A stretch of 64,000 bases of DNA, taken from Pseudomonas amygdali (GTDB lineage Bacteria > Pseudomonadota > Gammaproteobacteria > Pseudomonadales > Pseudomonadaceae). The position numbers and the translations under genes were made by a program. Shown piece by piece: positions 50,020 to 59,770 of the stretch. The stretch lies in contig NZ_LKBW01000013.1 of the NCBI RefSeq assembly GCF_002699855.1, positions 1 to 64,000 of the forward strand, read 5' to 3'. Every line of letters begins with the position of its first letter. Position 1 is the stretch's first letter. Under the pieces are notes generated by a model. That model was given only the letters and a program-made list of their open reading frames with translations, searched no databases and was not told the origin of the DNA.

Positions 50020-50174
50020 ACCGCTATTCAAGTGCTGGCACAATGCACAGACGGGTAAGCTATAGTCGTCCCGGCCCAAGGCAGCCTCCATCGTCGGGCA
50101 CACAACTGCGTTACCTTGAAAGATGTTGCCCTGTAAGAAATTGCCCTGAAAGAACAGGTAGAAAGGATTTGAAT

Positions 50175-51083
50175 ATGACCCGCGCCGATCAGCCCACTCT
50201 GCCCGAGACGAGCGTCGACATGCCGCCGACCAATGCCGAAGGCCTGCTAAGGCTGATCACTGATGAGTACGACGGTTTACCGCGTCAGCTCAAGCGCATC
50301 GCCAGCTATATGAGCCAGCAGAGCGACCGGATCATGGTTGACCGGATCAGTGACATTGCCCGCGAGTGCGAAGTCCACCCGTCGGCCATCGTGCGCTTTT
50401 CCCAGCGTTTCGGGTTTAGCGGCTTCAGTGAGATGCAGGCGTTGTTTCGCGAGGCTTACACGCACAAGACCACGCCGGTGCAGAACTACCAGCAACGCAT
50501 CCGCAGCATGATCGCCAATAAGTCTCAGAAGGCCCACTCGGGTGATCTGGCACGCGAATGCGTGAGCGCAACGCTCTCCGGACTGGAGCGTTTGAGTGCA
50601 GAGCTGGACGACGATGAGTTCGAAAAGGCTGTAGATCTGGTGGTCAACGCCGACAATATCTACGTGGTGGGTGTGCGCCGCTCATTTGCTGTGGCGGATT
50701 ATCTGGTCTACAACCTGCAACATACCAACAAGCGTATTCACTTGATATCGGGCCTGGGGGGCAGCTATCGAGAGCAGATGCGCAGCGTGCGTGCCAACGA
50801 TCTGGTGATTGCCATCAGCTTCACGCCCTACGGCAAGGAAACCCAGCATTGCCTGCGCATCGCCCAGCATCATCAGGCCAAGACGCTGATCATCACCGAC
50901 AGCAATCTGTCGCCGCTGGCCAAGCGTGCTAACTCGGTGTTGCTGGTCAATGAAGGCAGCTCGTTCGCCTTCCGTTCGCTGAGCGCCACCCTGTGCCTCT
51001 GCCAGGCACTGTTCATTGCAGTGGCGTATCGGCTGGAGCTGAAAGTCGACGAGATCCACGAGCAGGTCGGGTTTGATGATTGA
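50175..51083 (+). CDS. iolR: RpiR-family regulator of inositol catabolism (IolR)
   Basis: Regulator of 302 aa with an N-terminal helix-turn-helix of the RpiR type (residues about 25-100; VDRISDIARECEVHPSAIVRFSQRFGFSGFSEMQALFREA) and a SIS sugar-phosphate-binding domain at about 140-265 (NIYVVGVRRSFAVADYLVYNLQHTNKRIHL). ATG at 50175 has GAAAGGA upstream; longer in-frame starts lack a site. It is divergent from iolC across the GGAA-N6-TTCC operator. It appears intact although three of its target genes are broken. Confidence 0.88.
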   Translation: MTRADQPTLPETSVDMPPTNAEGLLRLITDEYDGLPRQLKRIASYMSQQSDRIMVDRISDIARECEVHPSAIVRFSQRFGFSGFSEMQALFREAYTHKTTPVQNYQQRIRSMIANKSQKAHSGDLARECVSATLSGLERLSAELDDDEFEKAVDLVVNADNIYVVGVRRSFAVADYLVYNLQHTNKRIHLISGLGGSYREQMRSVRANDLVIAISFTPYGKETQHCLRIAQHHQAKTLIITDSNLSPLAKRANSVLLVNEGSSFAFRSLSATLCLCQALFIAVAYRLELKVDEIHEQVGFDD

Positions 51084-51102
51084 GGGCTGAGATTCCCGGC
51101 CC

Positions 51103-52101
51103 TCAGGTCTTCGCTTCCTGCCCCATTCGCTGCTGGTTCTTCTGGCCCATTTTCTTCGCGCGTTTTTCCAGCACCAGATACACCACCAATGCAATCAACA
51201 GCGGCAGCAGGAAGTAAATGGCGCGGTAGCCGATCAGAGCTGCCAGCAGACTGCCCTTGGAGAACTGGTGAGCCAGCAAGGTAATGAATACAGTCTCAAG
51301 CACGCCCAGCCCGGCTGGAATGTGAGTAATGACACCCGCGATGCTGCTGATCAGCAACACACCGAGAATCGCCGGGTAAAACGCCTTGTCGGGCAGCAGC
51401 GTGTAAATCACCGCAGCCATCAGCGACCAGTTCAGAGCCCCCAGGCTGGCCTGCATCAAGGCCTGCTTCATCGACGGTAGATTGAATTCCTGATCACGAA
51501 CGGTCCATGAGCGCTTTTTGGAAAACCGGCAGGCCAACAGGTAGGCAACACACACGGCCAACAGTCCGAAACCGATCAATTGCAGGGTCGTGGTGCCGAT
51601 CGACCATTCCTCTGGCAACTCCAGAAAACGCATCGAAAACACGAAACCGGCCAGCAGCATGTAGCCCAGCCAGTTGGTAATCAGGCTGAGGCTCAGAATC
51701 CGGGTGATGGTCGACACGTCCAGCCCCAACCGGGAATACAACCGGTAACGCAAGGCGATGCCGCCAACCCATGAACTGAGATTGAGGTTGAATGCGTAGC
51801 AGACAAAGGTCACAGGCACGATCTGTTTGATCGACAATGTGTGGCGGGTGTAATACCGCGCCAGTACGTCAAAACCGCAATAGGTTGCATAACTGGCAAA
51901 GGCCACAACAGCGGCAATGGCCAGAGTGCTGGACTTGTAGGACGACAGCGCCTGCTTGACCTCTTGCCAGTCAAGGTTCTTGACCAGCAGAAACAACAGG
52001 ACCGGGACAGCAATGAAGAAAAACAGATTGAATATCCGCTTTGCCCATTTCCATCTGGCTCCCTGCGCACTTCGCGGCGCTGCATTTGCGGCCTGAGTCA
52101 T
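51103..52101 (-). CDS. ybhN: UPF0104 (YbhN/LPG synthase-like) membrane protein
   Basis: Inner-membrane protein of 332 aa with about eight segments, in the family that includes the membrane part of lysylphosphatidylglycerol synthase. The stretch SSWVGGIALRYRLYSRLGLD is characteristic. It overlaps clsB by ATGA. The E. coli ybhPON operon has the same three genes in the same order. Its molecular job is not established. Confidence 0.85.
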   Translation of the reverse strand: MTQAANAAPRSAQGARWKWAKRIFNLFFFIAVPVLLFLLVKNLDWQEVKQALSSYKSSTLAIAAVVAFASYATYCGFDVLARYYTRHTLSIKQIVPVTFVCYAFNLNLSSWVGGIALRYRLYSRLGLDVSTITRILSLSLITNWLGYMLLAGFVFSMRFLELPEEWSIGTTTLQLIGFGLLAVCVAYLLACRFSKKRSWTVRDQEFNLPSMKQALMQASLGALNWSLMAAVIYTLLPDKAFYPAILGVLLISSIAGVITHIPAGLGVLETVFITLLAHQFSKGSLLAALIGYRAIYFLLPLLIALVVYLVLEKRAKKMGQKNQQRMGQEAKT

Positions 52102-53348
52102 GAAATTTTCTCCTGGTCCATCTCGTGGTTGTTCTGTTGCTGTTCGATGACTTTCGCTTCCGGCACCACGTCACCGGCCCGTAACGGCTTGAGGCGCACA
52201 CCGTGAACCGGGAACAGGCCGGCAATGGCCGGAAAACGCCGCAGGAAAAAGAAGCTTAAAACGATCATCGGCGCACGCCACCACTGACCACGCGCCGCGC
52301 CCTTGAGGCTCATCTGCTTACCGTGCGCAGCGGCAAGCTCCATCAGATGGTTTTGCAGATGCTCATTGAGCCCGCGATCACGGATGAACAGATTGGCCTC
52401 CAGGTTCAGCGCCAAGCTCAGCGGGTCGAGATTGCTGGAGCCCACGGTGGACCAGTCCTGATCGATCAGCGCGACCTTGCCGTGCAATGCACGTTGCTTG
52501 TACTCGTGAATGACCACGCCGTCGCGCAGCAGGTAGGTGTAGGTCAGCCGCGAGCAGACCCGCACGAACGGCATGTCGGGCTGACCTTGCAAAATCAGGG
52601 TGACCTTGACGCCCCGCCGTGACGCATTGCGCAGCTCACGCAGAAAGCGGTAGCTGGGATAAAAATACGCGTTGGCCAGGGTTATCCGTTGCTTCGCAGC
52701 GCGAATCGCCTCAAGGTACTGCTCTTCGATATCGGTACTGTGCTCGTCATTGTCGCGCTCGGCGAGCAGCATGCTGGCGTCACCGGCGCGGTCCAGCTTC
52801 AGTGCAATGGGTGGCAATTTGTCACGAACGACCTTGCTGAGCATGTTCAACGCGCTGTGGTGAATATCGCCAACAATCGGGCCACGGACCAGAACGGCAT
52901 AGTCCTGTTTGGCCGTCACCCCCGTGTCAGTCATGTGATCGACGCTGTAGTTGATGCCGCCGATAAAGCCCAGTTCGCCATCAATGACGACCACCTTGCG
53001 GTGCAGACGGCGGAATAGGTTGGTGCGCATACCCATGAATCGCGGACGCGGGTCGAACAGCTGAATCTGAATACCGGCATCGATCATGGTTTTGACAAAC
53101 ACCGAACTCAGGTCCGATGTCCCGTAGTCATCTACCGTGACAACCACTTTCGCGCCGTTGGCCGCAGCTTGGAGCAACGCCTGTTGCAAGCCCTCGCCAA
53201 TCCGGTCTTCAAAGATGATGAAAGTCTCGATCAACACCTCTTTGCGCGCGGCCCGTATGCACTCGAACACCCGGGCGTAGAAGTCTTCACCGTTGATCAG
53301 CAGCTCTACCGAGTTGCCATCACACCACTGCCCTGTCGTATTACTCAT
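52098..53348 (-). CDS. clsB: cardiolipin synthase B
   Basis: Phospholipase D-type cardiolipin synthase of 416 aa. Two HKD motifs: [20 protein letters not shown] (residues about 110-130) and [25 protein letters not shown] (about 295-320). There is no N-terminal membrane pair, as expected for ClsB rather than ClsA. ATG at 53348 overlaps the ybhP stop by ATGA; an in-frame extension of 16 codons would lie inside ybhP and is not favoured. Its partner in E. coli, ybhP, is directly upstream. Confidence 0.88.
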   Translation of the reverse strand: MSNTTGQWCDGNSVELLINGEDFYARVFECIRAARKEVLIETFIIFEDRIGEGLQQALLQAAANGAKVVVTVDDYGTSDLSSVFVKTMIDAGIQIQLFDPRPRFMGMRTNLFRRLHRKVVVIDGELGFIGGINYSVDHMTDTGVTAKQDYAVLVRGPIVGDIHHSALNMLSKVVRDKLPPIALKLDRAGDASMLLAERDNDEHSTDIEEQYLEAIRAAKQRITLANAYFYPSYRFLRELRNASRRGVKVTLILQGQPDMPFVRVCSRLTYTYLLRDGVVIHEYKQRALHGKVALIDQDWSTVGSSNLDPLSLALNLEANLFIRDRGLNEHLQNHLMELAAAHGKQMSLKGAARGQWWRAPMIVLSFFFLRRFPAIAGLFPVHGVRLKPLRAGDVVPEAKVIEQQQNNHEMDQEKIS

Positions 53349-54130
53349 AAGGTCAACTCCACCGCCAGCGGTGCATGATCGGAAAGATGAGACCACGGGC
53401 GGCTGGACAATACTTTCGGCCTGTGGGAAGTCGCGTTGCGGACATAGATCCGGTCCAGCCGGAGCAACGGCCAGCGGGCCGGAAAGCTTTTGGCCGGCGC
53501 GCCGAAGCGCTCGACAAAAACCTCGTGCAACCCGGTGCCCTCCAGCAAAGCATCGGCGCGCTGACGCCAGTCATTGAAATCACCGGCAACGATCACCGGC
53601 TCACCCTCGGGAAGACGCTCCATCAGTTCGGCGAGCAGGTTGAGCTGCTGACGCCGATGGCTTTCACGCAAGCCCAAGTGAACACACACCGCATGCACCC
53701 GACCGGCGTATGGCACCTCCAGGATGCAGTGCAGCAAACCGCGCTGCTCGGTGCCATGAATGGAAATGTCGAGGTTCTCGTGCTGGATGATCGGGTACTT
53801 GGACAGCAGCGCGTTACCGTGATCGCCATCCGGGTACACCGCATTACGACCATAGGCAAAGTCGTTCCACATGCTGTCGGCGAGGAACTCGTACTGGGAA
53901 ATCGTCGGCCAGTCCTTGACGCTGCGCGCATGGCTCTGGTGCTCGCCGTGCACTTCCTGAAGAAACACGATATCGGCCGATACAGTACGCACAGCCTCAC
54001 GCAACTCCGGCAAAATGAAGCGGCGATTGAAAATGCCAAAGCCCATGTGCATGTTCATGGTCAGTACATTCAATGAAACACTGGCGGACACTGGCGTTGC
54101 TGGGCCGACAGGCGGATTGGCACTGGTCAA
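53345..54130 (-). CDS. ybhP: endonuclease/exonuclease/phosphatase family protein YbhP
   Basis: EEP-fold hydrolase of 261 aa. Visible motifs: [20 protein letters not shown] (metal-binding Glu), [12 protein letters not shown] (Asp-Asn) and [12 protein letters not shown] (catalytic Asp-His). The start is a TTG at 54130 with GGGAGCGAG upstream. It is the first gene of the ybhP-clsB-ybhN operon. The substrate is unknown; a lipid or phosphodiester is likely from context. Confidence 0.82.
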   Translation of the reverse strand: MTSANPPVGPATPVSASVSLNVLTMNMHMGFGIFNRRFILPELREAVRTVSADIVFLQEVHGEHQSHARSVKDWPTISQYEFLADSMWNDFAYGRNAVYPDGDHGNALLSKYPIIQHENLDISIHGTEQRGLLHCILEVPYAGRVHAVCVHLGLRESHRRQQLNLLAELMERLPEGEPVIVAGDFNDWRQRADALLEGTGLHEVFVERFGAPAKSFPARWPLLRLDRIYVRNATSHRPKVLSSRPWSHLSDHAPLAVELTL

Positions 54131-54346
54131 GACTCGCTCCCGGGTGAATATTCACGTCATATGAAGCCACCCATCGGCACAGGTTCCGTCCCGTGTCGCC
54201 TGTGCTGCGTATTTGCCATATTCAGTCGGGCATATTCAATGGCACTGATCTGACGCTGAAAAAAACGCGTACAAATGAAACGCAGGATCCCGGCAACTGC
54301 CTAAACTGCTTACGGGACCTGTAAAAAAGCGACAAGGAATCCAACC

Positions 54347-54886
54347 GTGGATGCACCGACTTCTCAACGCTACACCGCACGAGCCAGATGGCTGCACTGG
54401 GTCATGGCCATACTGATTGTGCTGGCGTATACCCTGATTCTGAGCCGCAGTCAGTTTGGCAAGGGTTCTGAATACCGCACACTGGTCGTGCAGAGCCATT
54501 TCTGGGTGGGGATTGTGATTCTGGCCATGGCGTTTTTCCGCGTCGCCGAACGTCGACGGCATCGTCCGCCCGGCATAACGCCGCCGCTTGAAGGCGCGTT
54601 GCGCTTAGCCGCGACACTTACGCATTACGCGCTGTATGCGTTCCTGTTCGCTCAGCCTTTATTGGGTCTGCTGACGGTGATGGTGGAAAAAGGCGCGTTA
54701 CCCATTCCCCTCACCGACCTGCAGATACCCTGGCCCCTGCCGACCTCGGATCGCAGGGCCGAAACGTTCGAAGATGTGCACAAGCTGCTGGGCTCGATCT
54801 TCTATTACGTCATCGCCCTGCACGTAGTCGCCGCGCTCTGGCATCACCTTGTGCGCAAGGACAATACCCTCAAGCGCATGCTGTAA
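54347..54886 (+). CDS. cybB: cytochrome b561
   Basis: Di-heme inner-membrane protein of 179 aa with four membrane segments, related to E. coli CybB and to superoxide:ubiquinone oxidoreductase. His residues placed for heme ligation appear in RWLHWVMA, QSHFWVGIVI, THYALYAFLF and IALHVVAALWHH. The start is GTG at 54347 with AAGGA nine bases before it; the ATG four bases later is in another frame. It ends one base before a convergent gene. Confidence 0.82.
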   Translation: MDAPTSQRYTARARWLHWVMAILIVLAYTLILSRSQFGKGSEYRTLVVQSHFWVGIVILAMAFFRVAERRRHRPPGITPPLEGALRLAATLTHYALYAFLFAQPLLGLLTVMVEKGALPIPLTDLQIPWPLPTSDRRAETFEDVHKLLGSIFYYVIALHVVAALWHHLVRKDNTLKRML

Positions 54887-54887
54887 G

Positions 54888-55637
<750 letters not shown>

Positions 55638-56648
55638 TTAATCGATCAGTTGAGCAGCGCGCAGGGCCTGAAGCGCGGCCTGCCAGCGCGGGTGTTGCCG
55701 ATAATCAGTACTGGCTGATGCCTGACCGCGCATACGCGCGATGCGCGGCGAAGGCCTGACTTTCAGGCGCTGAGCCGCACCGAGGGCCAGCTCTGCCGCA
55801 GCGCGGTCGTTGCATACCAGCCCTATGTCGCAACCCGCCGTCAGCGCAGCCTCGATACGGCTGGCGGCATCACCGACCACATGGGCACCGGCCATCGACA
55901 GATCATCGCTGAAAATAAAACCGTCAAATTTCAGTTCGTCGCGCAGGATGTCTTGCAGCCAGCGCTTGGAGAAACCGGCAGGCTGCGAATCGACTTTCGG
56001 GTAGATGACATGAGCAGGCATCACTGCAGCGAGCTGTCGGCTCAGGCGTGCGAACGGCACCAGATCGCTGGCGCGAATCTGTTCCAGACTGCGCTCGTCA
56101 TTCGGGATAGCCACGTGAGAGTCGGCTTCGGCCCAGCCGTGGCCAGGGAAATGCTTGCCGGTCGCAGCCATGCCAGCCGCGTTCATGCCACGAATAAACG
56201 CCCCTGCCAGCAGCGCAGCACGCTCCGGGTCGCCCTCAAACGAACGCGTCCCGACGACCGCGCTGCGCTGGTAGTCCAGATCCAGCACCGGAGCAAAACT
56301 CAGGTCCAGGCCGACAGCCAATACTTCGGTGGCCATCAGCCAGCCGCAATGCTCGGCCAGCAGCACAGCATCTGGCTTGTCGGCAATGGCGCGCATCGGC
56401 GGTAGACGCACGAACCCCTGCCGCAGGCGCTGGACCCTGCCGCCCTCCTGATCCACTGCCAGCAGCAAGTCCGGGCGAACGGCGCGAATCGCCGCACTCA
56501 GTTCACGAACCTGACGGGGATGCTCGATGTTTCGGGCAAAGATAATCAAACCGCCCACTTCGGGCTGACGCAGAAACTGACGGTCTTCGCTGGTAAGCCA
56601 GGTGCCGGCGACATCGACCATCAGGGAGCCTTGCAGGCCAGAACTCAT
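55638..56648 (-). CDS. nagZ: beta-N-acetylhexosaminidase
   Basis: Cytosolic glycoside hydrolase family 3 enzyme (336 aa) that trims GlcNAc from anhydromuropeptides during cell-wall recycling; in Pseudomonas its product feeds AmpR-controlled beta-lactamase induction. The GH3 signature GKHFPGHGWAEADSH includes the His general acid. The nucleophile Asp is in FSDDLSMAGA. It is upstream of the MTI phosphorylase in one transcript. Confidence 0.93.
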   Translation of the reverse strand: MSSGLQGSLMVDVAGTWLTSEDRQFLRQPEVGGLIIFARNIEHPRQVRELSAAIRAVRPDLLLAVDQEGGRVQRLRQGFVRLPPMRAIADKPDAVLLAEHCGWLMATEVLAVGLDLSFAPVLDLDYQRSAVVGTRSFEGDPERAALLAGAFIRGMNAAGMAATGKHFPGHGWAEADSHVAIPNDERSLEQIRASDLVPFARLSRQLAAVMPAHVIYPKVDSQPAGFSKRWLQDILRDELKFDGFIFSDDLSMAGAHVVGDAASRIEAALTAGCDIGLVCNDRAAAELALGAAQRLKVRPSPRIARMRGQASASTDYRQHPRWQAALQALRAAQLID

Positions 56649-56751
56649 AGAAAAAACCCTTACACACCAGTGCCCATTTGCAATCCGGGCATGGTGCTTG
56701 ATCCTGAAGCCTGACGCAATGCGATGCGCCGGTACATTAAGGCTTTGCGGG

Positions 56752-57468
56752 TCAGGCCTTGGCGACCGCAGGCGTGCCGGCGCTGCTCTTGCTGCGCGGC
56801 CTGAGTTGAGCGGCGATCATGGTCGGGTCACTGACGCCGGTGTCGGCACGCATGCCTGCGGCCAGAAACGGCACCATCAGGCGCATGACCTGCTCGATGG
56901 AGGTATTGACGCCAAAATCGGTTTCGGCAATCGCACGCAAGGCCTTGATGCCAGACATGCTGAATGCAGCGGCACCGAGCATGAAGTGCACGCGCCAGAA
57001 CAGCTCGATAGGCGGAATACGGGGGGCGGCTTCGTTGACCAGCGTCATGTAACGACGGAACACCTTACCGTACATGTCTTCAAGATAACGGCGCAGGTGG
57101 CCCTGACTCTGACTGAAGGCAAGCCCTAAAAGACGCATGAAGATCGACAGGTCGTTACCGCTTCGCGGTTGCACGACAAGCGCCTGCTCGACGAGGATCT
57201 CCAGCAGTTCTTCCAGGCTCGGCTTGTGTTCGGGTTTTGCCTGGCGACGCTCCAGCTCGCGATCGAGACTGATGCAGAACGGGCCGAGAAAACGTGAGAA
57301 CACCGCCTGAATCAGCGCCTTTTTCGAACCGAAGTGATAGTTCACCGCAGCCAGATTGACCGAAGCCTTGCTGGTGATGAGACGCAAGGAGGTTTCAGCA
57401 AACCCCTTTTCTGCGAATAACTGCTCGGCAGCATCAAGAATGCGTTCAACGGTTTCCGACTGGGCCAT
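56752..57468 (-). CDS. psrA: TetR-family fatty-acid-responsive regulator PsrA
   Basis: Regulator of 238 aa. The N-terminal helix-turn-helix spans residues about 5-55 (RILDAAEQLFAEKGFAETSLRLITSKASVNLAAVNYHFGSKKAL) and is followed by a ligand-binding helical domain. PsrA senses long-chain fatty acids, represses itself and fatty-acid oxidation genes, and activates rpoS in pseudomonads. It is divergent from lexA with a PsrA-type site just before its start. fadA, a known type of PsrA target, is at the right end of the window. Confidence 0.9.
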   Translation of the reverse strand: MAQSETVERILDAAEQLFAEKGFAETSLRLITSKASVNLAAVNYHFGSKKALIQAVFSRFLGPFCISLDRELERRQAKPEHKPSLEELLEILVEQALVVQPRSGNDLSIFMRLLGLAFSQSQGHLRRYLEDMYGKVFRRYMTLVNEAAPRIPPIELFWRVHFMLGAAAFSMSGIKALRAIAETDFGVNTSIEQVMRLMVPFLAAGMRADTGVSDPTMIAAQLRPRSKSSAGTPAVAKA

Positions 57469-57482
57469 GGCTCTCTGCCTAA

Positions 57483-57496
57483 CAAACGAACGTTTG
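57483..57496. promoter_or_regulatory. PsrA operator at its own promoter
   Basis: CAAAC-GAAC-GTTTG, 15 bases upstream of the psrA start. PsrA boxes have the form (G/C)AAAC-N2-4-GTTT(G/C). A half site, CGTTTG, follows at 57518-57523. Confidence 0.75.
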
Positions 57497-57681
57497 AAAC
57501 ATACGTATCAGGCGCCCCGTTTGTCAAGCGGACCCGTTCATTTTGTGGCTGAACAGTCACGAAACTGGATGTTAAATGACAATAGACAGCTTATGCAGCG
57601 CTTTTTGACGCAAGGCTTCGCAACCCCCCACCGCACCGCCTGGCGGCGAAAGTAAAAAGGATGATTGCCAACGCGCGTTCA

Positions 57682-57716
57682 CTGTATATAATCCCAGTCA
57701 CTGTATAAAAAGCCAG
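57682..57716 (+). promoter_or_regulatory. two LexA (SOS) boxes before lexA
   Basis: CTGTATATAATCCCAG (57682-57697) and CTGTATAAAAAGCCAG (57701-57716) lie in tandem 11 bases before the lexA start. Each is CTGT-N8-CCAG, one base off the CTGT-N8-ACAG consensus, and overlaps a plausible -10 element (TATAAT). This gives LexA autorepression and SOS control of lexA-sulA. Confidence 0.85.
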
Positions 57717-57726
57717 AGCGCCCATC

Positions 57727-58335
57727 ATGATCAAACTGACGCCACGCCAGGCTGAAATCCTGGGCTTCATCAAACGCTGCCTGGAAGACAACGGCTTTCC
57801 ACCTACACGTGTGGAAATCGCCCAGGAGCTGGGTTTCAAATCGCCCAACGCAGCGGAAGAACACCTTAAGGCATTGGCTCGCAAAGGCGCCATCGAAATG
57901 ACCCCTGGTGCCTCACGCGGCATCCGCATTCCCGGCTTTGAAGCACGGCCGGATGAAAGCAGCCTGCCGGTCATTGGTCGCGTAGCAGCTGGCGCGCCGA
58001 TTCTGGCTCAGCAACATATCGAAGAGTCCTGCAACATCAACCCTTACTTTTTCCACCCCAGCGCCAACTACCTGCTGCGCGTTCACGGTATGAGTATGAA
58101 GGACGTCGGGATTCTGGATGGCGACCTGTTGGCGGTGCACACCACTCGCGAAGCACGTAACGGCCAGATCGTAGTTGCCCGGATCGGCGACGAAGTCACC
58201 GTCAAGCGTTTCAAGCGTGAAGGCAGCAAAGTCTGGCTGCTGGCTGAAAACCCTGATTTCGCCCCTATCGAGGTCGATCTCAAGGATCAGGAGCTGGTGA
58301 TCGAAGGTTTGAGCGTCGGCGTCATTCGCCGCTAA
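57727..58335 (+). CDS. lexA: SOS repressor LexA
   Basis: Repressor and self-cleaving protease of 202 aa. The winged helix-turn-helix is residues 1-65 ([34 protein letters not shown]). The cleavage site is Ala88-Gly89 in GRVAAGAP. The Ser123/Lys160 dyad is in HGMSMKD and EVTVKRF. sulA begins 9 bp downstream. Confidence 0.96.
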   Translation: MIKLTPRQAEILGFIKRCLEDNGFPPTRVEIAQELGFKSPNAAEEHLKALARKGAIEMTPGASRGIRIPGFEARPDESSLPVIGRVAAGAPILAQQHIEESCNINPYFFHPSANYLLRVHGMSMKDVGILDGDLLAVHTTREARNGQIVVARIGDEVTVKRFKREGSKVWLLAENPDFAPIEVDLKDQELVIEGLSVGVIRR

Positions 58336-58344
58336 GGAGGCGTT

Positions 58345-58815
58345 ATGCAGTTCCATCAAGCACCGCATTCACAATTGCCACTGTTCGAGGCGTTTCTGGC
58401 TCAGCCCATCGCCCCGCTGCTTGCCGATGCAGTGGAAACACCCTGGGGCAACGAGCCAGAACTCTTCAGTGAACTGTCTTTGCGCGGCGCCGCCGGGAAC
58501 TGCCTGAACCTTCTGGCCCCTATCCTTCGGGAACTGAGCGAAGAAATCGACGCACGCTGGCTGACGCTGATTGCGCCACCCTCAAGCCTGACCCAGACCT
58601 GGTTGCGCGATGCAGGACTCAATAGGGAACGGATTCTGCTACTGCAGCCGCGCGGCACACAAAGTGTACTGGAGCTGACTCGCGAAGCACTCAGACTTGG
58701 CCGTAGCCATACGGTTGTGAGCTGGATCAATACACTTGGCACCGCAGCGCGTCAGCAATTGATCAGTGCTGCAAAAATCGGGGAAGCACAGAGCCTGAAC
58801 ATCCGGCTGGGCTAA
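58345..58815 (+). CDS. sulA: SOS cell-division inhibitor SulA
   Basis: Inhibitor of FtsZ polymerisation, 156 aa, induced in the SOS response from the lexA promoter. The RecA-like SulA core is recognisable in LNLLAPILRELSEEIDARWLTLIAPPSSLTQTWLRDAGLNRERILLLQP. GGAGG is placed seven bases before the ATG. The lexA-sulA pair is typical of pseudomonads. Confidence 0.9.
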   Translation: MQFHQAPHSQLPLFEAFLAQPIAPLLADAVETPWGNEPELFSELSLRGAAGNCLNLLAPILRELSEEIDARWLTLIAPPSSLTQTWLRDAGLNRERILLLQPRGTQSVLELTREALRLGRSHTVVSWINTLGTAARQQLISAAKIGEAQSLNIRLG

Positions 58816-58831
58816 AAAGCCCGGTCGTCGA

Positions 58832-59065
58832 TCAGTGCAGGACGTGGGGCACGTCATCCTTCTCGACTTCGCCCTCAGCCAGACGGCCAGCCATCTGTAC
58901 GCCCACACTCAACATGGCCTTGGCGACTTCAACATGCTGACCTTGCATGAACGCTTTGGCATCCGCAGAGAAATCAAGCGTCACCAGAGAACCCTCGTCA
59001 TCGGCACGACGCAGTTCAATACGTCCGTCAGGCAGTTCGACAATTTCCAGGAAAGAGGTAGGCAT
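58832..59065 (-). CDS. conserved small Pseudomonas protein
   Basis: Acidic soluble protein of 77 aa (PTSFLEIVELPDGRIELRRADDEG at the N-terminus), corresponding by position to P. aeruginosa PA3009. No known domain is recognised. The start at 59065 has GGAG eight bases upstream; an in-frame codon nine residues earlier is less likely. Confidence 0.75.
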   Translation of the reverse strand: MPTSFLEIVELPDGRIELRRADDEGSLVTLDFSADAKAFMQGQHVEVAKAMLSVGVQMAGRLAEGEVEKDDVPHVLH

Positions 59066-59126
59066 TACAGTTACTCCGCAAGAGGCGGGCATTGTAACAG
59101 CCTGCCAGCCTGCACTTCATTGGTTT

Positions 59127-59648
59127 TCAGCACTCGCTCAGGCCTTCACGAAAACGGATGGCCAACCCTTTGAGTTGCTGACGCCAGTTTTCGAGCTCTT
59201 CACGTGTCAGTTCAGACTCCGGCTCAGCGTCCAGGTTCACAGCCTGTATCATCGGCTGCGTGACGTCACCCTTGAGCTTTTTCGGTGCACGCGGCGGCTC
59301 ATACAACGCGTTATAGGCCGTCAGCAACTGAGCCAGCCATGTCTGGCGGTTCTGGGCAAGCTCAACCAACTCGGCCATTTCGGGAATTGCTATGGCGTTC
59401 AGCACTTCCTGAGTCAACAAGTCCTCCGCACGACGCGAGCCGGCCTGCGGCAGTCGGTAGAACCCCGCGATCTCGTGGCACAAGCCGAGCAGCGCGCCAT
59501 ACAGATGAAACAAGGCGGACTCACGCTCGGCCTGCAACAATGCAGGCGCGTTCACCGCCTGCCCCTTCTCCGCCTTCCCCAACGCTTCGAGCGCAAGCCC
59601 TGCGAAATAGATCTTCTGGTTGGTACGGGTATAGAGTTCATGAGCCAT
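59127..59648 (-). CDS. DUF6586-like conserved protein
   Basis: All-helical soluble protein of 173 aa beginning AHELYTRTNQKIYFAGLALE, corresponding by position to P. aeruginosa PA3010. Function unknown. ATG at 59648 has GGAGAG upstream; the ATG five codons earlier overlaps that site. Confidence 0.75.
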   Translation of the reverse strand: MAHELYTRTNQKIYFAGLALEALGKAEKGQAVNAPALLQAERESALFHLYGALLGLCHEIAGFYRLPQAGSRRAEDLLTQEVLNAIAIPEMAELVELAQNRQTWLAQLLTAYNALYEPPRAPKKLKGDVTQPMIQAVNLDAEPESELTREELENWRQQLKGLAIRFREGLSEC

Positions 59649-59737
59649 GGCGAGACTCTCCATAACAATGGGATAGAGGACAGCATAGCCTGTGGCGCCG
59701 GATCAGTCTGGCACCGCAGGCCGTGCCTGTCGAAAAC

Positions 59738-59765
59738 AGCGCCCGACACGTTTGCGTCGGGCGCT
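59738..59765 (-). terminator. terminator of topA
   Basis: A 10-bp perfect stem (AGCGCCCGAC / GTCGGGCGCT) with an 8-base loop, followed on the minus strand by GTTTTCG, is just after the topA stop. Confidence 0.75.
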
Positions 59766-59770
59766 TGCGA

